NCBI GenBank assembly: GCA_002286715.1
Contig: NSJX01000003.1
Span: 484,680 to 548,679 of the forward strand
DNA length: 64,000 nt
Source: Dentipellis sp. KUC8613
Taxonomy: Eukaryota > Basidiomycota > Agaricomycetes > Russulales > Hericiaceae
Direction: 5' to 3'
Positions within the stretch are counted from its first letter, which is position 1, and each line of letters starts with the position of its first letter. Of this stretch, positions 20,073-30,992 are shown piece after piece. The notes under the pieces are model-generated. The model had not been told where the DNA came from. It made no database searches and worked only from the letters and a program-made list of their open reading frames with translations. The position numbers were made by a program, and so were the translations under genes.

Positions 20073-23000
20073 ATGGCAGCGTCAACTCCAAAAGCCTCTG
20101 CGGCACGGGCCCGCCATGAAGCCCCCGAGCATGCAAGTCCCGAGAAGCCCTTGAAGCGCAAGGTGAAGAAGGCCAGGGAGGAAGCGGCTGCACTGGAACG
20201 CGAAACAGGAGAGCAGACATTTGTGGATGGGCCAGCAGTTGCGAGCACATCGGCGAGTGCTACCAAGGAAACCCAGTGGCCATGGGTATCCTTGACGGAT
20301 TCCTCTGCCGGTAGACATCCACCTGTGTTTACGAAGGACGGAAGGTGCGTGACCCTTGCATGACATCCGTTCTACTTATTCATGGCCGCGGTTTCTTTAC
20401 TAGCTATTTTTTCTCGATCGTTGGCTCTTCTGTAAAGATATACTCTACTGCAACTGGCCAGGTCGTGTCGACCCTGTCCGCTGCGCCGACGGCAGGTTCT
20501 TTGGACGCCGCACAAGGACATACAGACGTCATTACTTCGCTCGTATTAAATCCCCACAACGCCTTCCAACTCATAACAGGTTCGCTCGATGGCCACATCA
20601 AAGTCTGGGACTTCTTGGACGCGCTGCTGCTCCAGACTATTGATGTCAACAGGCCGATCTTCCACATCGCGGCTCACGAAAAGTTCAAAGGTTACGTCTT
20701 CGTCTCCGTTAGTCGGCCATCCAAGAAAACGAACAAAAGCGGTATGTCCCTCTTTCTGCTGACAGCGCAAAGGCCGCAACACTAATTGTTTTTTTCAGGC
20801 AAAACGATCGAGGATAATTGCTCGGTCCATCGTGTCTCATTGAGACCTACTAGCGCCACAGCTCAGTTGCCAATCCAGAAGTCAACAGATATAAGGGATG
20901 TTGGAAAGATGCGCCTGACACGAGGCCTGTCTTTTTCCCATGACGGGGCGTGGCTGGTGGCCATCGGAGGTCACAAGGCATATGTAGCCTCGACAACAAA
21001 TCTGAAGGCTGGATTCGTTAAGTTCGTCTCTCCAGAGGCCCTTACCTGCTTGACGTGTCATCCCACGGAAGATTACTTCGCGACCGGCGACGTGAAGGGA
21101 AACATCAGGCTTTGGTATTGTCTGAACGAATCTGTCATAGTGCATACCCCGGGCGTCGAGAGCCGCGCGTCTACGACAACATTGCATTGGCATGCGCACC
21201 CCGTCTCAGCGCTGGCTTTCACGCCCAATGGTGCATACCTCCTCAGTGGTGGAGAGGAATCGGTGCTCGTTATTTGGCAGTTGCATTCGGGCAAGAAGGA
21301 GTTCGTACCTCGCGTCGGGGCCCCCATCATGAATATCTCCGTATCTCGCTCTGTCAGCCAGGAGGAGGAATATCTGTTGGGCCTTGCGGATGCCTCCTTC
21401 GCGTTTGTGAACTCCGCAAGGCTCAAAATCTCGAGAACATTTTCTCGCATTAAATTAGGTGAGTCGCGCCCGAAAGTCCAGCTGCTCTTCACTGACACGG
21501 TGCCCAGATCCCGCAATCTCGCACGATAGGCCCTCTGCATCTACCTCTGTTCCTCTTGCTGTCCACACCCTCTCCTCTGCTCTCATTCTCCCATCCTCCC
21601 ATCCCTCGTCTCTGCAGACCTACTCCCCTTCTGCGTCAAAACTTCTCGCAGAGCTCGAAGTCTCTCCGTCAAATCGCGTTTCAAGACGGGACGAAAAGGT
21701 GCTAGAGCCTTCGCGCGTCGAGCGAGCTATTGTTTCATCGTCAGGAGAATGGATGGCTACCATCGACTCTCGGGCTGGAGACGAATCGTTCCGCGGTGAA
21801 GTTTATCTCAAGTTTTGGCAGTGGGATAGGGCTTCTGGTTTCTGGCTATTGAACACCCGTGTTGACCAGCCGCACGGGCCGAAAAAGGTGACGGGTATTG
21901 CTTTCACCCCTGCAGCCACGAACTCTTTGTTACTGGTCACGACGGGCGAAGATGGCAACATCAAAAGCTGGGGGATGCGAACGTCAAAAACTAGGAATGG
22001 TGTGTTAGAAGGTAAGCCTTCCGTCCTGTCTCGTAAGTATTTCCTGGGGCCTGAGGCTTCTTTGTCAGTTTTCTGGGTTGCTCGTTCCTCCCTCAAATTC
22101 AGAGAGGAGGTTCCCAGGCATGTTTCCTGGTCTCCCGACGGCTCCCTCCTTGCAGTTGCTTTGGGACCCTACATCGTCCTCTATGAGCCAGCGTCAAACA
22201 CGCTGGTGCAAACGTTGACTACACCAGAGTGCAATCAGCTATCCTCGGTTCACTTCATCGGAACCGCTGGTCGCTATCTAGCGGCTGTTTCGCTCTTTGA
22301 TATATTCCTCTGGGACCTTGTATCCCAAACCGGTACGTGCAGGAGCCAGACGTTAACGTCAGAGTGCTAATGTCACCAATTATATCCAGTACAATGGCAT
22401 CACCGCACATCCGACCCTATCGACTTTGTCATTGCCCATCCTGGCGCGGATGTATTCGCCGTGCTCCAAAGACTCCCGGAAACCTCGGACAAGAGTTTAT
22501 CTCCTACGCGGATCATTATCTTCAGGCCTACCTCGGCGACCGCATACAGGACCCACACAGTACCATTTCACATTCGGACTGTCGCCTGGTACCCCCATAC
22601 ACATCAAAGCGAGAGCACAATGTCCTTCAGTCTCGTTGCTATCACCGAGGCTTGGTCAGTTGTCCTCTTGGGCAGCGAAATTCGCGTGCAGTCCGATGAG
22701 GGAGCAACCGCAAAAGGCATCGCGAACGCGGCCCAGGAGCCGCAAAAGCGAACACTCCTTCAGGACGTTTTCGGCAAATCCGCGTTCACAGATTTTTCTA
22801 GCTCGTTGTCATCTGCTCTACCTGAGACTGCTGTCGCGGCGAAGTCGTGGACTAGCAAAGATGTCGCGAAGATGTTCGATGCACCAACTTACCTCATGCC
22901 ACCATTGGAGTCCCTATTCGACCCTCTTTTGGATAGCTTCCTCACACTGTCTGTCGCAGACCCCGCTATCTCACCTGCAGCCAAGGGGGCGCAAGAAGAG

Positions 23001-23383
23001 GATGCTGACATGGATGTGGACGAGGAAGAGGAGACACCCATTACGGTAGGAGAGCGCCAGGAACGAATAGTGGACTGGCGGGAGATGAATACGTTCATCG
23101 ACGTCTTCCGGCAGCACGCTGTCAAAGGTCAGGATTTAATTCGTACCAACCGTGATGAAAATGCTCAACCTGTTTCTTAGCTCCCCCCTTAGCGACACAC
23201 ATCGTAGCCAATGGCATGGAAAGAAATGGCACTCACAAAAGCACGAACGGACCTGCATCTGCCAAAGCCAACGGCATACCACGTCGACAGACTGAGGCGA
23301 GCCATGCATCTCCCGAAGACAGTCCCTCTTCGAATACGACACCGCTTGGTGTGGGGAAGAAGAGAAAAATGGTTGCGGCCTAG
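20073..23383 (+). CDS. UTP17: Utp17/Nan1 (WDR75) WD40 protein of the SSU processome
   Basis: A multi-exon WD40 protein of about 950 residues. It has a basic N-terminus (PEKPLKRKVKKAREEAAALE). A first set of WD repeats includes HTDVITSLVLNPHNAFQLIT, GSLDGHIKVWDFLDALLLQT and HAHPVSALAFTPNGAYLLSG. A second propeller includes GIAFTPAATNSLLLVTTGED and HVSWSPDGSLLAVALGPYIV. A C-terminal acidic and then basic tail ends GVGKKRKMVAA. The two-propeller layout and the RPIFHIAAHEKFKGYVFVS block match Utp17/WDR75, a member of the t-UTP/UtpA subcomplex that loads on nascent pre-rRNA and links RNA polymerase I transcription to 18S processing. Introns occur near 20345-20420, 20745-20797, 21461-21507, 22010-22068, 22335-22388 and 23130-23180. 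A nucleolar location is inferred. Confidence 0.8.
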
Positions 23384-23669
23384 CCGTGAGCGAGGCATTC
23401 ATATATCATCACTTGTTCCGAGGCATGTAATCTGCATCGATTTACTTATTTTGCATTGTTGTCGATTCATCATCACTCGCATGGGCGCGTTGACATGATA
23501 CTGTCCAATCCATGGTTTCTCTCTGCAAGTTCACTCATCATCTCTACCTGTCTGTACTGCGCGATGACATAGCCGACAAGCTTGGCTTGGGAGCGAGCTC
23601 AATCCATACAAATCGATACAAAATCCTAAAACTTGGAAAAATACATGGTAGTGTGACACTAAAGAGTGA
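23384..23669. other. Convergent 3' intergenic spacer
   Basis: 286 bp between the stop codons of UTP17 and the first homeodomain gene. It probably holds both 3' UTRs. I see no coding signal. Confidence 0.4.
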
Positions 23670-25053
23670 TCAAGGACGTCCTCGCCCAAACGACTGCTTC
23701 AGCTCAAGGAGTAGCTCGGCTCCTTTCATGATGTCCGCCGGAAGCTCTACAGGCCGTCCTTGCGTAAGCTGTGAGTTGCAAAATGGCAGTGGTAAAGCCG
23801 ACGACGACAAGCTGGTCCAAGTCTTGGTGGTTATACCAAACGAGGTTTGAAAGGGCCGTATGGGGATTGGCTGGACCTGTCGAAGCGGGTAAACATGTGT
23901 CAGATTTGGACTATTAGGGCTTTCTGGGTCTGGATTTTCGCGTCGCCGCTTCGCCATCTGAGAACAAGCCCACTCCAGAGAACGCGGTCGTTTGTAGCTA
24001 GGAAGAGTATCGTCATTGGAGTTCAGACCATCCTGGATCCCTTGAACCTCCGGACTGCCATCCGGCGACGGCTTGTCACATGTTGGTGGAGACGAAGGAA
24101 GGAGCTTCCAAAGATCGTGAGGCTGTATGGGATGAAGTAGGGCGCGAGCAGAGGGTGCAGTCATGACAAGATCCGATGTGCGGCCTCGCATTATCGGCCC
24201 GGGCGGCAGAGAGCGCAAGACAGGAATGGGTATGACTTCGGATGTGTGTAAGCCAGAGTAGCGATGAGGCATAGAGACCGGTTCGCGAGAGTCGTCGTTC
24301 TGAGGCCTAGAGGAAGCGGCATCGGCATGCAGGGGCGGCGCGTTAGAAGACGGAGGGACGTAAGGCTTCATAGTGAACCTTCTAAACGCCGTATACGCCT
24401 GCTCCGACTGCTGCAGGTTCGAAGGAGCACATGGTCGGGGGATGAGTCTTAGCGGAGCCATTAGTGCTGATGCAGATGCAAGAGCAGTCATGCCGTCTAG
24501 TGCAGGTGAGCTAGCCTTTGTCACAGAACCGTCGCGCTGCTTCTTCGTCGTCTGACGTTTGTTCTGAAACCAGATAGTAATGGTCTTCAAGTCCCTGCAT
24601 CCCCCCAAATCGATGGACAATGAAATGCGGGAGTAAGGAATATTAGAAGGCGACATACACATGGAAATCAGCTGCAAGGCTCTCCTTTTCTTGGCGAGAG
24701 GGATGCGTGTTCCGTTGAAACAACGCTTCCAGCAGCTGCGACTGTCTGTCTGTCATCCGATGGCGAGGCTTCTTCGAGCTTTCGCCACTACACCCAGCGG
24801 TGAAGACTATCGGCACGACTTCCTGAACTTGAGGCAGTTCCGAATCGCCATCGGTCGCAGTACTCGGATCAACTTCAGAAACATGGGTATTCGGTGGAAT
24901 GGCTAATTTTTCGATGGACGGCGAGCACGGAGAGATAGACTGGAGCACTGAGGTTCCCACAAGATGGACAATTGGTGCTGGCGAAGCTTGGGTGGTAGTT
25001 GAGTCTAAACCAGATGCGTTAGTGGAACGAGTGGAACGCGGCGGAGGGCGCAT
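23670..25053 (-). CDS. Homeodomain transcription factor (first of a tandem pair)
   Basis: CDS is complement(23670..24594, 24659..25053), with a 64 bp phase-2 intron, 439 residues. A homeodomain of standard length spans the intron: helix 1 RQSQLLEALFQRN, helix 2 RQEKESLAADFHV, recognition helix TITIWFQNKRQTTKKQ. WFQN is the invariant helix-3 core. No three-residue loop extension is seen, so it is not a TALE/HD1 mating factor. The C-terminal 250 residues are disordered, with short conserved-looking blocks LWKLLPSSPP, SLEWACSQMAKRRRE and IMKGAELLLELKQSFG that recur in the next gene. Fungal homeodomain factors of this class regulate fruiting and vegetative growth. The targets are unknown. The start MRPPPRSTRSTN was preferred over an upstream frame extension to 25200. 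Confidence 0.85.
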
Positions 25054-25572
25054 AGTGAAATAGTCTCTGAGACCGAGGGAGGGAGGGAGAGGGTAAAACA
25101 GATGGAATGAGGTTGCGCTGGTAGAAGGTAAGTCTTGCAAGTTGAAGGTCACGGTGACGGTTCGGCGACACCCACGAAGCCGGAATGCATGGCTAATCAT
25201 CGATTCATCTCACGACATGCTCGCCACGACAATCATCCAGCACTTGCAATTGTACCTCCTCAATACCCGGAAATAATTTGACTTCGAGGTAAGCTAGAGA
25301 CATCTACTTGACGTGCTGGTATACGTGGAAGGGTACATATAGGCTAATGAACAACAATTATCTGAAAAGGGTATCAACCACAACAACGTATACAAGGAGA
25401 AAAAATGGACCACGAAGGCAGCAGACTTTTAAAAATAAAATCTCAAGAGAGTCCATGTGATGGCATAGAAATACTAACCAGGTAGAAGTACAACAGTTCC
25501 ATTAAAAAGTATCAAAGAAACCCGGAAGCTTACAAGTGTCAACGAGACCGAAAAATCTATACGCAGTGCTGT
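25054..25572 (-). other. Spacer between tandem homeodomain genes
   Basis: 519 bp, AT-rich from about 25340 to 25560 with short A-runs. It should hold the promoter of the downstream homeodomain gene and the 3' UTR of the upstream one. I see no coding frame. Confidence 0.4.
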
Positions 25573-26561
25573 TCAGGATCCCTTCACAACTGCGAAGTCC
25601 AACAACAGCATGGCTGCCTCGACGTCAGCGGCGACGTTCTCGGAAGACGTGTTGACAGTGGAAAACGGGGTGGAAGAGCCGCCAGATCGACCTCCCCTCG
25701 CTGCAAAGACGTACTCCTCGGTATATGCCCGACCCGCGTTCCTTCTTGTCGTCTCGTCGCCGTTGCTTGATGTATTGCTACGTGCCTTTCGAGTCTGTCG
25801 ACGCGTTGCAAGGCTTGGTTTTGGAGGGCGGTTCTCTTTCCCCCTTCCCTCCTTCTTGAGCTGCCTTCGACTCACTCGATCTTTGGCGCAAGCCCACTCC
25901 AGTGATTGAGTGGACTTTGCCTGTGCAGGCAACACCGACAGACGAAGTTTGTCGATACCAGGAGAAGCAGGATCCTCTGGTGGCGATGATGGCATATGTC
26001 TCCAAAGCTCAATACTTGAAAGTGGCGTTGTGGGGCAGGCGTGGCTGTTTGCTTTCCTTGGTGTGAGGAGTGGGCCCGGGGACAACGTCGGAGGTGCGTG
26101 ACTAGATGATCTCTCGTTGAGAGAGGCAATGTGGTCGAGAGACATCATCGATTTCCCTCTTGGTGTCGTGTCTTCTGCGTCAGCTAGCTGGCGGGCCTCC
26201 GCACGTTTCCTAGCTCGGGAGTTCTGGGTCCACGCCTTCCGTTGGGCAGATTGGCGTCGGTTTTGGAACCATACCGTCACAGTCTTGTATTCCCTGTAAG
26301 GTGAGTTGAGCGTGGATCCAGCATATAACTTCTGCGCTCGGCTTACATCCCTATCTCTTCGGCTAAGCTGCTGCGTTCTTCTCTTGTTGGATACGGGTTT
26401 GTTTCGAACACGCTATACAAGGCTTGAATCTGGGTGTCTGTTGCGCGTCTTCGGGCGTAGGGCACTTCACTCGACGCGTCGTCGGAGGTCGAGAAGTTGT
26501 CGTCCAGGGTTGCTGTTGTTTCAGTTGATGCACGTGAGAGAGGTCGGTGGAAAGAGAACAT
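25573..26561 (-). CDS. Homeodomain transcription factor (second of a tandem pair)
   Basis: CDS is complement(25573..26293, 26347..26561), with a 53 bp phase-2 intron, 311 residues. The homeodomain has helix 1 TQIQALYSVFETN, helix 2 REERSSLAEEIGM and recognition helix TVTVWFQNRRQSAQRK. The intron falls just before the residues leading into helix 3 (M-E-Y-K-T), at the same place and phase as in the neighbouring gene. The C-terminus carries LWRHMPSSPPEDP, QSLEWACAKDRVSRRQ, and near the end VEAAMLLLDFAVVKGS, parallel to the blocks of the other gene. The basic linker RKAWTQNSRARKRAEA after helix 3 may be a nuclear signal. The function is inferred only as a DNA-binding regulator. The start MFSFHRPLSR was chosen because it gives a compact N-terminus. 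Confidence 0.85.
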
Positions 26562-26872
26562 TATTGTGTTGATACAAGCGGCTTCAAAGGGGTGCAGAAT
26601 AGGGGTGTGTGCGAGGAGGAAACGTATACATACAAAGACCAACTTGAGTTCACGCGGAGGCAATTCGCGTCCTGCGAACAAACGACCAAACAAACGCGTC
26701 GCGTCCCATCACGCGCGCCATGACACCACGTGATACAATGTTCAACTTTGAACTTTTCCAAACTCTGGCCCCATGGTCGCAACTGCATCGATTAGGATAG
26801 CGCACGAAGAACAGAAGTGATGCGTAAGGAGACAAGAAACGTATAACAAAATATCTAAAGATCCCGCCCATG

Positions 26873-28633
26873 TTAGTTCGCGAAGCCATATTCATTTGCC
26901 AACCTAATAGCATCAGGCGACCAAGCATTAGGTGGCAGAATGGTGAACGGCCTCATCGTCCGCAGAACTGGGAACTGTGGGTCAACCGTATTGACCTGAG
27001 TATACCACTTCCAATTGACGTATGTCATCTCCAGGGGCGTGTGTATCGCCGTCCGAAACCGCGAATAACTGACAATATCGCTTGCCTCCATCATCTGGTA
27101 CTCCAAAAACCTGAGCGCCGGAAGGAGAAAGATCGGCTGTCCTTGAGTGTCGGCTTGATTTGGGAAAATATCTGGAACATACAGCCGGCCGTCGAGACTA
27201 AACGCGCGTAGCACATGCGATCTGAGCCCGCCAATTCGGAGGTATTGGACATGAGGCATGGACATGAGCCACCGGACGAGCTTGCGTTCGCTGTGTCGAG
27301 CAAAGGTAGTGGTGAACTCGAACAGCGTCAGCGTAATGACATGGGGAAAACGACCAGTAAGCGCTTGGAGTAACGGGGAGTAATCCGTAACGTTCATCTC
27401 CATAAGTGTCAAGTCTCGCAGGCCCGGTGCTTCTATACTCTGAACGAGGAAGATGGCGAAGGGTAAACTGAAGCTGCCCAAGGACAAAGTTACGAGATTG
27501 GAGAGTAGAATGGGAGTTCGATCGGGGCAAGGGCTTGCGTCGTCCCATGCCGGCCCACCACCATCAAGCAATAAAGCCTTCAGACCAAGGGATTCTTCTA
27601 ACACGTGGTAGAATTGCTCGATGGATGGGCTGTACTGCGCGGGGAGTCGACGCAAGTCGAGATGAATAAGATTTGAGAAGGAAGGCGTATCCCAATCGAG
27701 GTGGACGCCATTGCAGCAAACTCGCTTCAGCAAGGGCGCTTGTCCGCTGAACAAAGAGGATGCCTTGGTAGTTTCGAACGACTGCGACTTCTCGCCATGC
27801 AGCACATATGGACGTCCCAGACGATGGATTTCGAAGCGCGTGAGGAGCGGGGCGCGATGGACCGTACGAAGCCTGTCAAGCACTGCAAGAGCAACAGACC
27901 ATTCTTCCACGCTGATGATGAGCATGAAGATTTGGTCGATCTTCACGAGGATCCTGTCCAAAAGCCAAAGCATCTGGTCTATTGTGATGACCAACTTCGG
28001 ATCACGAGTATTAAGGAACCGAGAGCTCTCTCCTATGCGAAGTTGTAGAGGGGTTGTGCCCGCGCGCTCCAGAAACGCCAGCGACCGACTCCATGGCATC
28101 GACTCCGCGAACCAGATCGTGCTCCAGAGAATCTGATCGGATAAGACGACTTCCCTCCACGTTCTGCATACCCAGGTAAGGCGGAGAAGTGCAAGATTGC
28201 ATTGGGTGGCGCTATTTGTCGACCAGACGACGTGACGAAAAATGTTGAGCATAATTTCGGTGGGAAGCCTGTGCCATTCGAAGAGACGAAACAGTATCAC
28301 CATACGCTTCCACTTCGCCTCCGCCAACGCATCGACCAATCGGCCCCAGAGGGACGCGTTTACGGGGCCAGTGAGATTGTAAATCTTCGCGATGCGTAGC
28401 TTGTACCCAGCAGCCCAAGTCATGAGCTCTTCAACCGTTTCGTGGCTATCATAGCCTGAGGGCTCCGGCTGGTGGCTCAGATACAGCCTCACAGTGTTCT
28501 CCTCCCACTGCTGGTAGGTTTGAGTAGGAGTAGTTCTGGGGATTGGCTGTGCAGGTATAAGCACACCAGGCAGGATGCTCTGTATTGCGCTCAGAAAACG
28601 ATGGGACTCAGAAAATTCGTGTATAACGTACAT
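26873..28633 (-). CDS. F-box protein
   Basis: A single long exon of 586 residues. The F-box lies near residues 140-190: LPTEIMLNIFRHVVWSTNSA followed by LLRLTWVCRTWREVVLSDQ and LWSTIWF, the usual Agaricomycete F-box pattern. The remainder has irregular leucine-rich segments such as FSNLIHLDLRRLP, SNLVTLSLGSFSLPF and LRDLTLMEMNVTD, as in F-box proteins with LRR-like substrate domains. Such proteins link substrates to SCF (Skp1-cullin-F-box) ubiquitin ligases. This family is heavily expanded in mushrooms, and individual substrates are almost never known. About 310 bp separate its stop from the ATG of the homeodomain gene at 26561. The N-terminal 60 residues could extend further upstream through another exon; I found no convincing splice. 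Confidence 0.78.
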   Translation of the reverse strand: MYVIHEFSESHRFLSAIQSILPGVLIPAQPIPRTTPTQTYQQWEENTVRLYLSHQPEPSGYDSHETVEELMTWAAGYKLRIAKIYNLTGPVNASLWGRLVDALAEAKWKRMVILFRLFEWHRLPTEIMLNIFRHVVWSTNSATQCNLALLRLTWVCRTWREVVLSDQILWSTIWFAESMPWSRSLAFLERAGTTPLQLRIGESSRFLNTRDPKLVITIDQMLWLLDRILVKIDQIFMLIISVEEWSVALAVLDRLRTVHRAPLLTRFEIHRLGRPYVLHGEKSQSFETTKASSLFSGQAPLLKRVCCNGVHLDWDTPSFSNLIHLDLRRLPAQYSPSIEQFYHVLEESLGLKALLLDGGGPAWDDASPCPDRTPILLSNLVTLSLGSFSLPFAIFLVQSIEAPGLRDLTLMEMNVTDYSPLLQALTGRFPHVITLTLFEFTTTFARHSERKLVRWLMSMPHVQYLRIGGLRSHVLRAFSLDGRLYVPDIFPNQADTQGQPIFLLPALRFLEYQMMEASDIVSYSRFRTAIHTPLEMTYVNWKWYTQVNTVDPQFPVLRTMRPFTILPPNAWSPDAIRLANEYGFAN

Positions 28634-30992
28634 TTGGTGGCGGAGGTGCAGAGGCGAGTGGCGCGTGCCCCGTCAAGAGCGTTTTCTGTAGCATCAGCGT
28701 CAGATCTGATAATCACCTTGACCCAACGACGGACGGACCAGTTCAGTGGGTTCAAGGTTCGTGACATTGTGTACGGAAGCCTCTGTCGTCTAGAGAGAAA
28801 TAGGGACGAAAGGTGAGCTCGTATAGAGTAGACGACGAGAAGATCAACATACCATAGGGGGCAATAAGTGAGAGGGTATGGCGACGAGGCCGAGTGCTTG
28901 AAAGTGGAGGAAAGGGAGACGGGTGTTAAGGATAGCCCCCAGACGTTCGAGATATAAGAGGCATGACTGATAGGGCCAGGGATTGACAAGGTCGGAGTGG
29001 CACACTGCGTCGGAGAGAACATTTTGAAGAGGGACAAGACCACGGGGACCAAGGCCAACCAAAGCTGGTTGTTTGTCCTTGTGGGCGCGGCAAAACGGCA
29101 ATTGTTTGGCTCATAAGAACGCGAAATGCCACAGCATTCGAACAACGCTTACCTTCCCTCCCATCCACAGGCGAGATTCGTGGCAGCGCGGTAGTACCAT
29201 AGCAAGCGAAGGAGTAGTGGGGATCAAGAGCGGGGGGACGCCGGGGTAAGCGCACATAATGCCACGAAATATAAAGAACTGAAGTCGCTCTTCGGTTAGT
29301 CGCGTCCCATGGCCTTACGGGGACTCGTTCCACCAAGATAAAGCCGGTGATTATAGCCATGGGGAATCACAGAGGGACAGGTGCTACGGAGACCTGTCAT
29401 GGCTCTGTTCAGCGCTAACCTTGTGACGGAGCGGTCCGACCTGTAGATTTGGACCTTCCTAGGTACGCATGGCCTCTTCCGAGCGTCACAGGCTCAATTT
29501 TGCCGCACTTCGCCATCTGTGTCGCACTCACTGGCGATGAGGAGCTCGGAAAGAAACGAAGGAAACAAAGCAGCTTCCGTGCCTTCCTTATTGGGCCTAC
29601 CTTCGTAGACGGCAGCCTCCGTTGGAATCCGTGTCGTAACGACGACCATTTTTTACTCGTTCGCTGGCGCTAGATGAACCTTCCCTACGCTGGTGGAACA
29701 CACTTCAGAATATTTCCTGGACGCACCCGACGTGTCCTCTGCTTGCTGCCCGGTAGCCAATGTAACTTGCGGCTTTTGTCAGCTTTCTCTCCGCGGCACT
29801 TACCATGCATCGACTTACAAAATGCCATCGGCCGGTTGTTCTCGGCCCTTTGCGTGTATGCTAGCCGACGTTACTGCCACAATCCTGCTTCTTCGGGTGG
29901 CGTAGCCTCATTTCATCTGAAGCGGTTGCCCGCAACCTTTGTTCTCCTGATCTGACCCTTTCTCATCACGCAACAGGGGCCACGCGAGCAGATGTCATTA
30001 CCGGCAATTCCCTCGACACGGTATCATGCCGAAGAGCTTTGTGCTGGGCTGTCGTCTCAGGCTTTATGTACGTCTCTTTTCTCTTAGTTTTTGCCTCATG
30101 ATCGCAGTTTCTTTGCGTCTGCCTGGACACCCGACCGGCAAAGGCCATCGGGTTGGCAAGGACTCGACACCGTGCCCTGTTTCACAATATTCACTCGGCA
30201 ATAGGCTGTCGCTGTGTCTGAGAGAATCTCCCCTCCCACTTGCACTGCTGAAGAGCGTTTGCACCTGCAGAGCTTCAGACGCTGCACCCGCCTTTGATTG
30301 ATGCATTAGTGGAGGTTTCTCAAGAGACATGGGATCCCCTGCTTCGTTCCAGCCCTATGTCTCTCACGCAGGGTAGGAAGACAGCACGGATAGATGGGGT
30401 GGCCAGGCGTACGCCGAACGACGGATCCGAACCAAGCAATTCTGAAGGTCCTCCATGGACCTGTCCGCATCCGGACGTATTTCGTATCTCGAGGTCTCTT
30501 GCAGGTACATTATGTGCAAGCTCGCATGATTGCGGTGCGGGAAAACGATTGGCATGCCACCCGGGAATCGAGACACTAGATGCAGGCTGCCGCCGGCATT
30601 CTTTCGACGTGTAATAAGACCGATTGGCCTCGATGGTAGTTCCATCTTTCCACGGTTGTGTAGATATCAATATTTTTCTGGGCGACTCCAAAACGAGTAT
30701 CAATTCAATAGCGAGCGTAATAAGTAGATTCAGTAGAAGCCAGAGTTAAGACAAGAGCGGTACGGTAGATCAAAGAACACTGCATAACAGAGCATAACAC
30801 AGAGCGGTACAGAAGTATAAAGCGAGATATAAGAGACAACAAATTTAGGCGTACACGTAACGCATAGGAGGCAACACTGTACACAAACCAGAAGGCGTGA
30901 GCCAAACCTCAAGAAATATTGAATAACACCAAAAAATAGAGATTTATGATAATAAATGAGTCGTTACCGGACGCAAACCAACGGACAGTCTT
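28634..30992. other. 2.4 kb without a confident gene
   Basis: The minus strand carries open frames at 28591-29145 and 28926-29360 directly upstream of the F-box gene. They might be 5' exons or a decayed neighbour, but no domain is visible. From 29.4 to 30.7 kb both strands contain only scattered short frames. From 30.7 to 30.98 kb the DNA is AT-rich and probably is the 3' UTR of the PB1 gene. No repeats or transposon ends were noticed. Confidence 0.4.

Noticed and set aside
20882..21540. Long minus-strand frames across the UTP17 gene
   Set aside because: They are antisense to clear WD repeats on the plus strand.
23670..26561. Homeodomain pair as a mating-type A (HD1/HD2) locus
   Set aside because: The two genes are in the same orientation rather than divergent, both homeodomains are of standard length, and no mitochondrial intermediate peptidase gene is adjacent. 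The paralogy points to tandem duplication.
28591..29360. Minus-strand frames upstream of the F-box gene as extra F-box exons or a membrane protein
   Set aside because: I could not find a frame-consistent donor and acceptor joining them to the ATG at 28633, and no continuous hydrophobic helix pattern holds.
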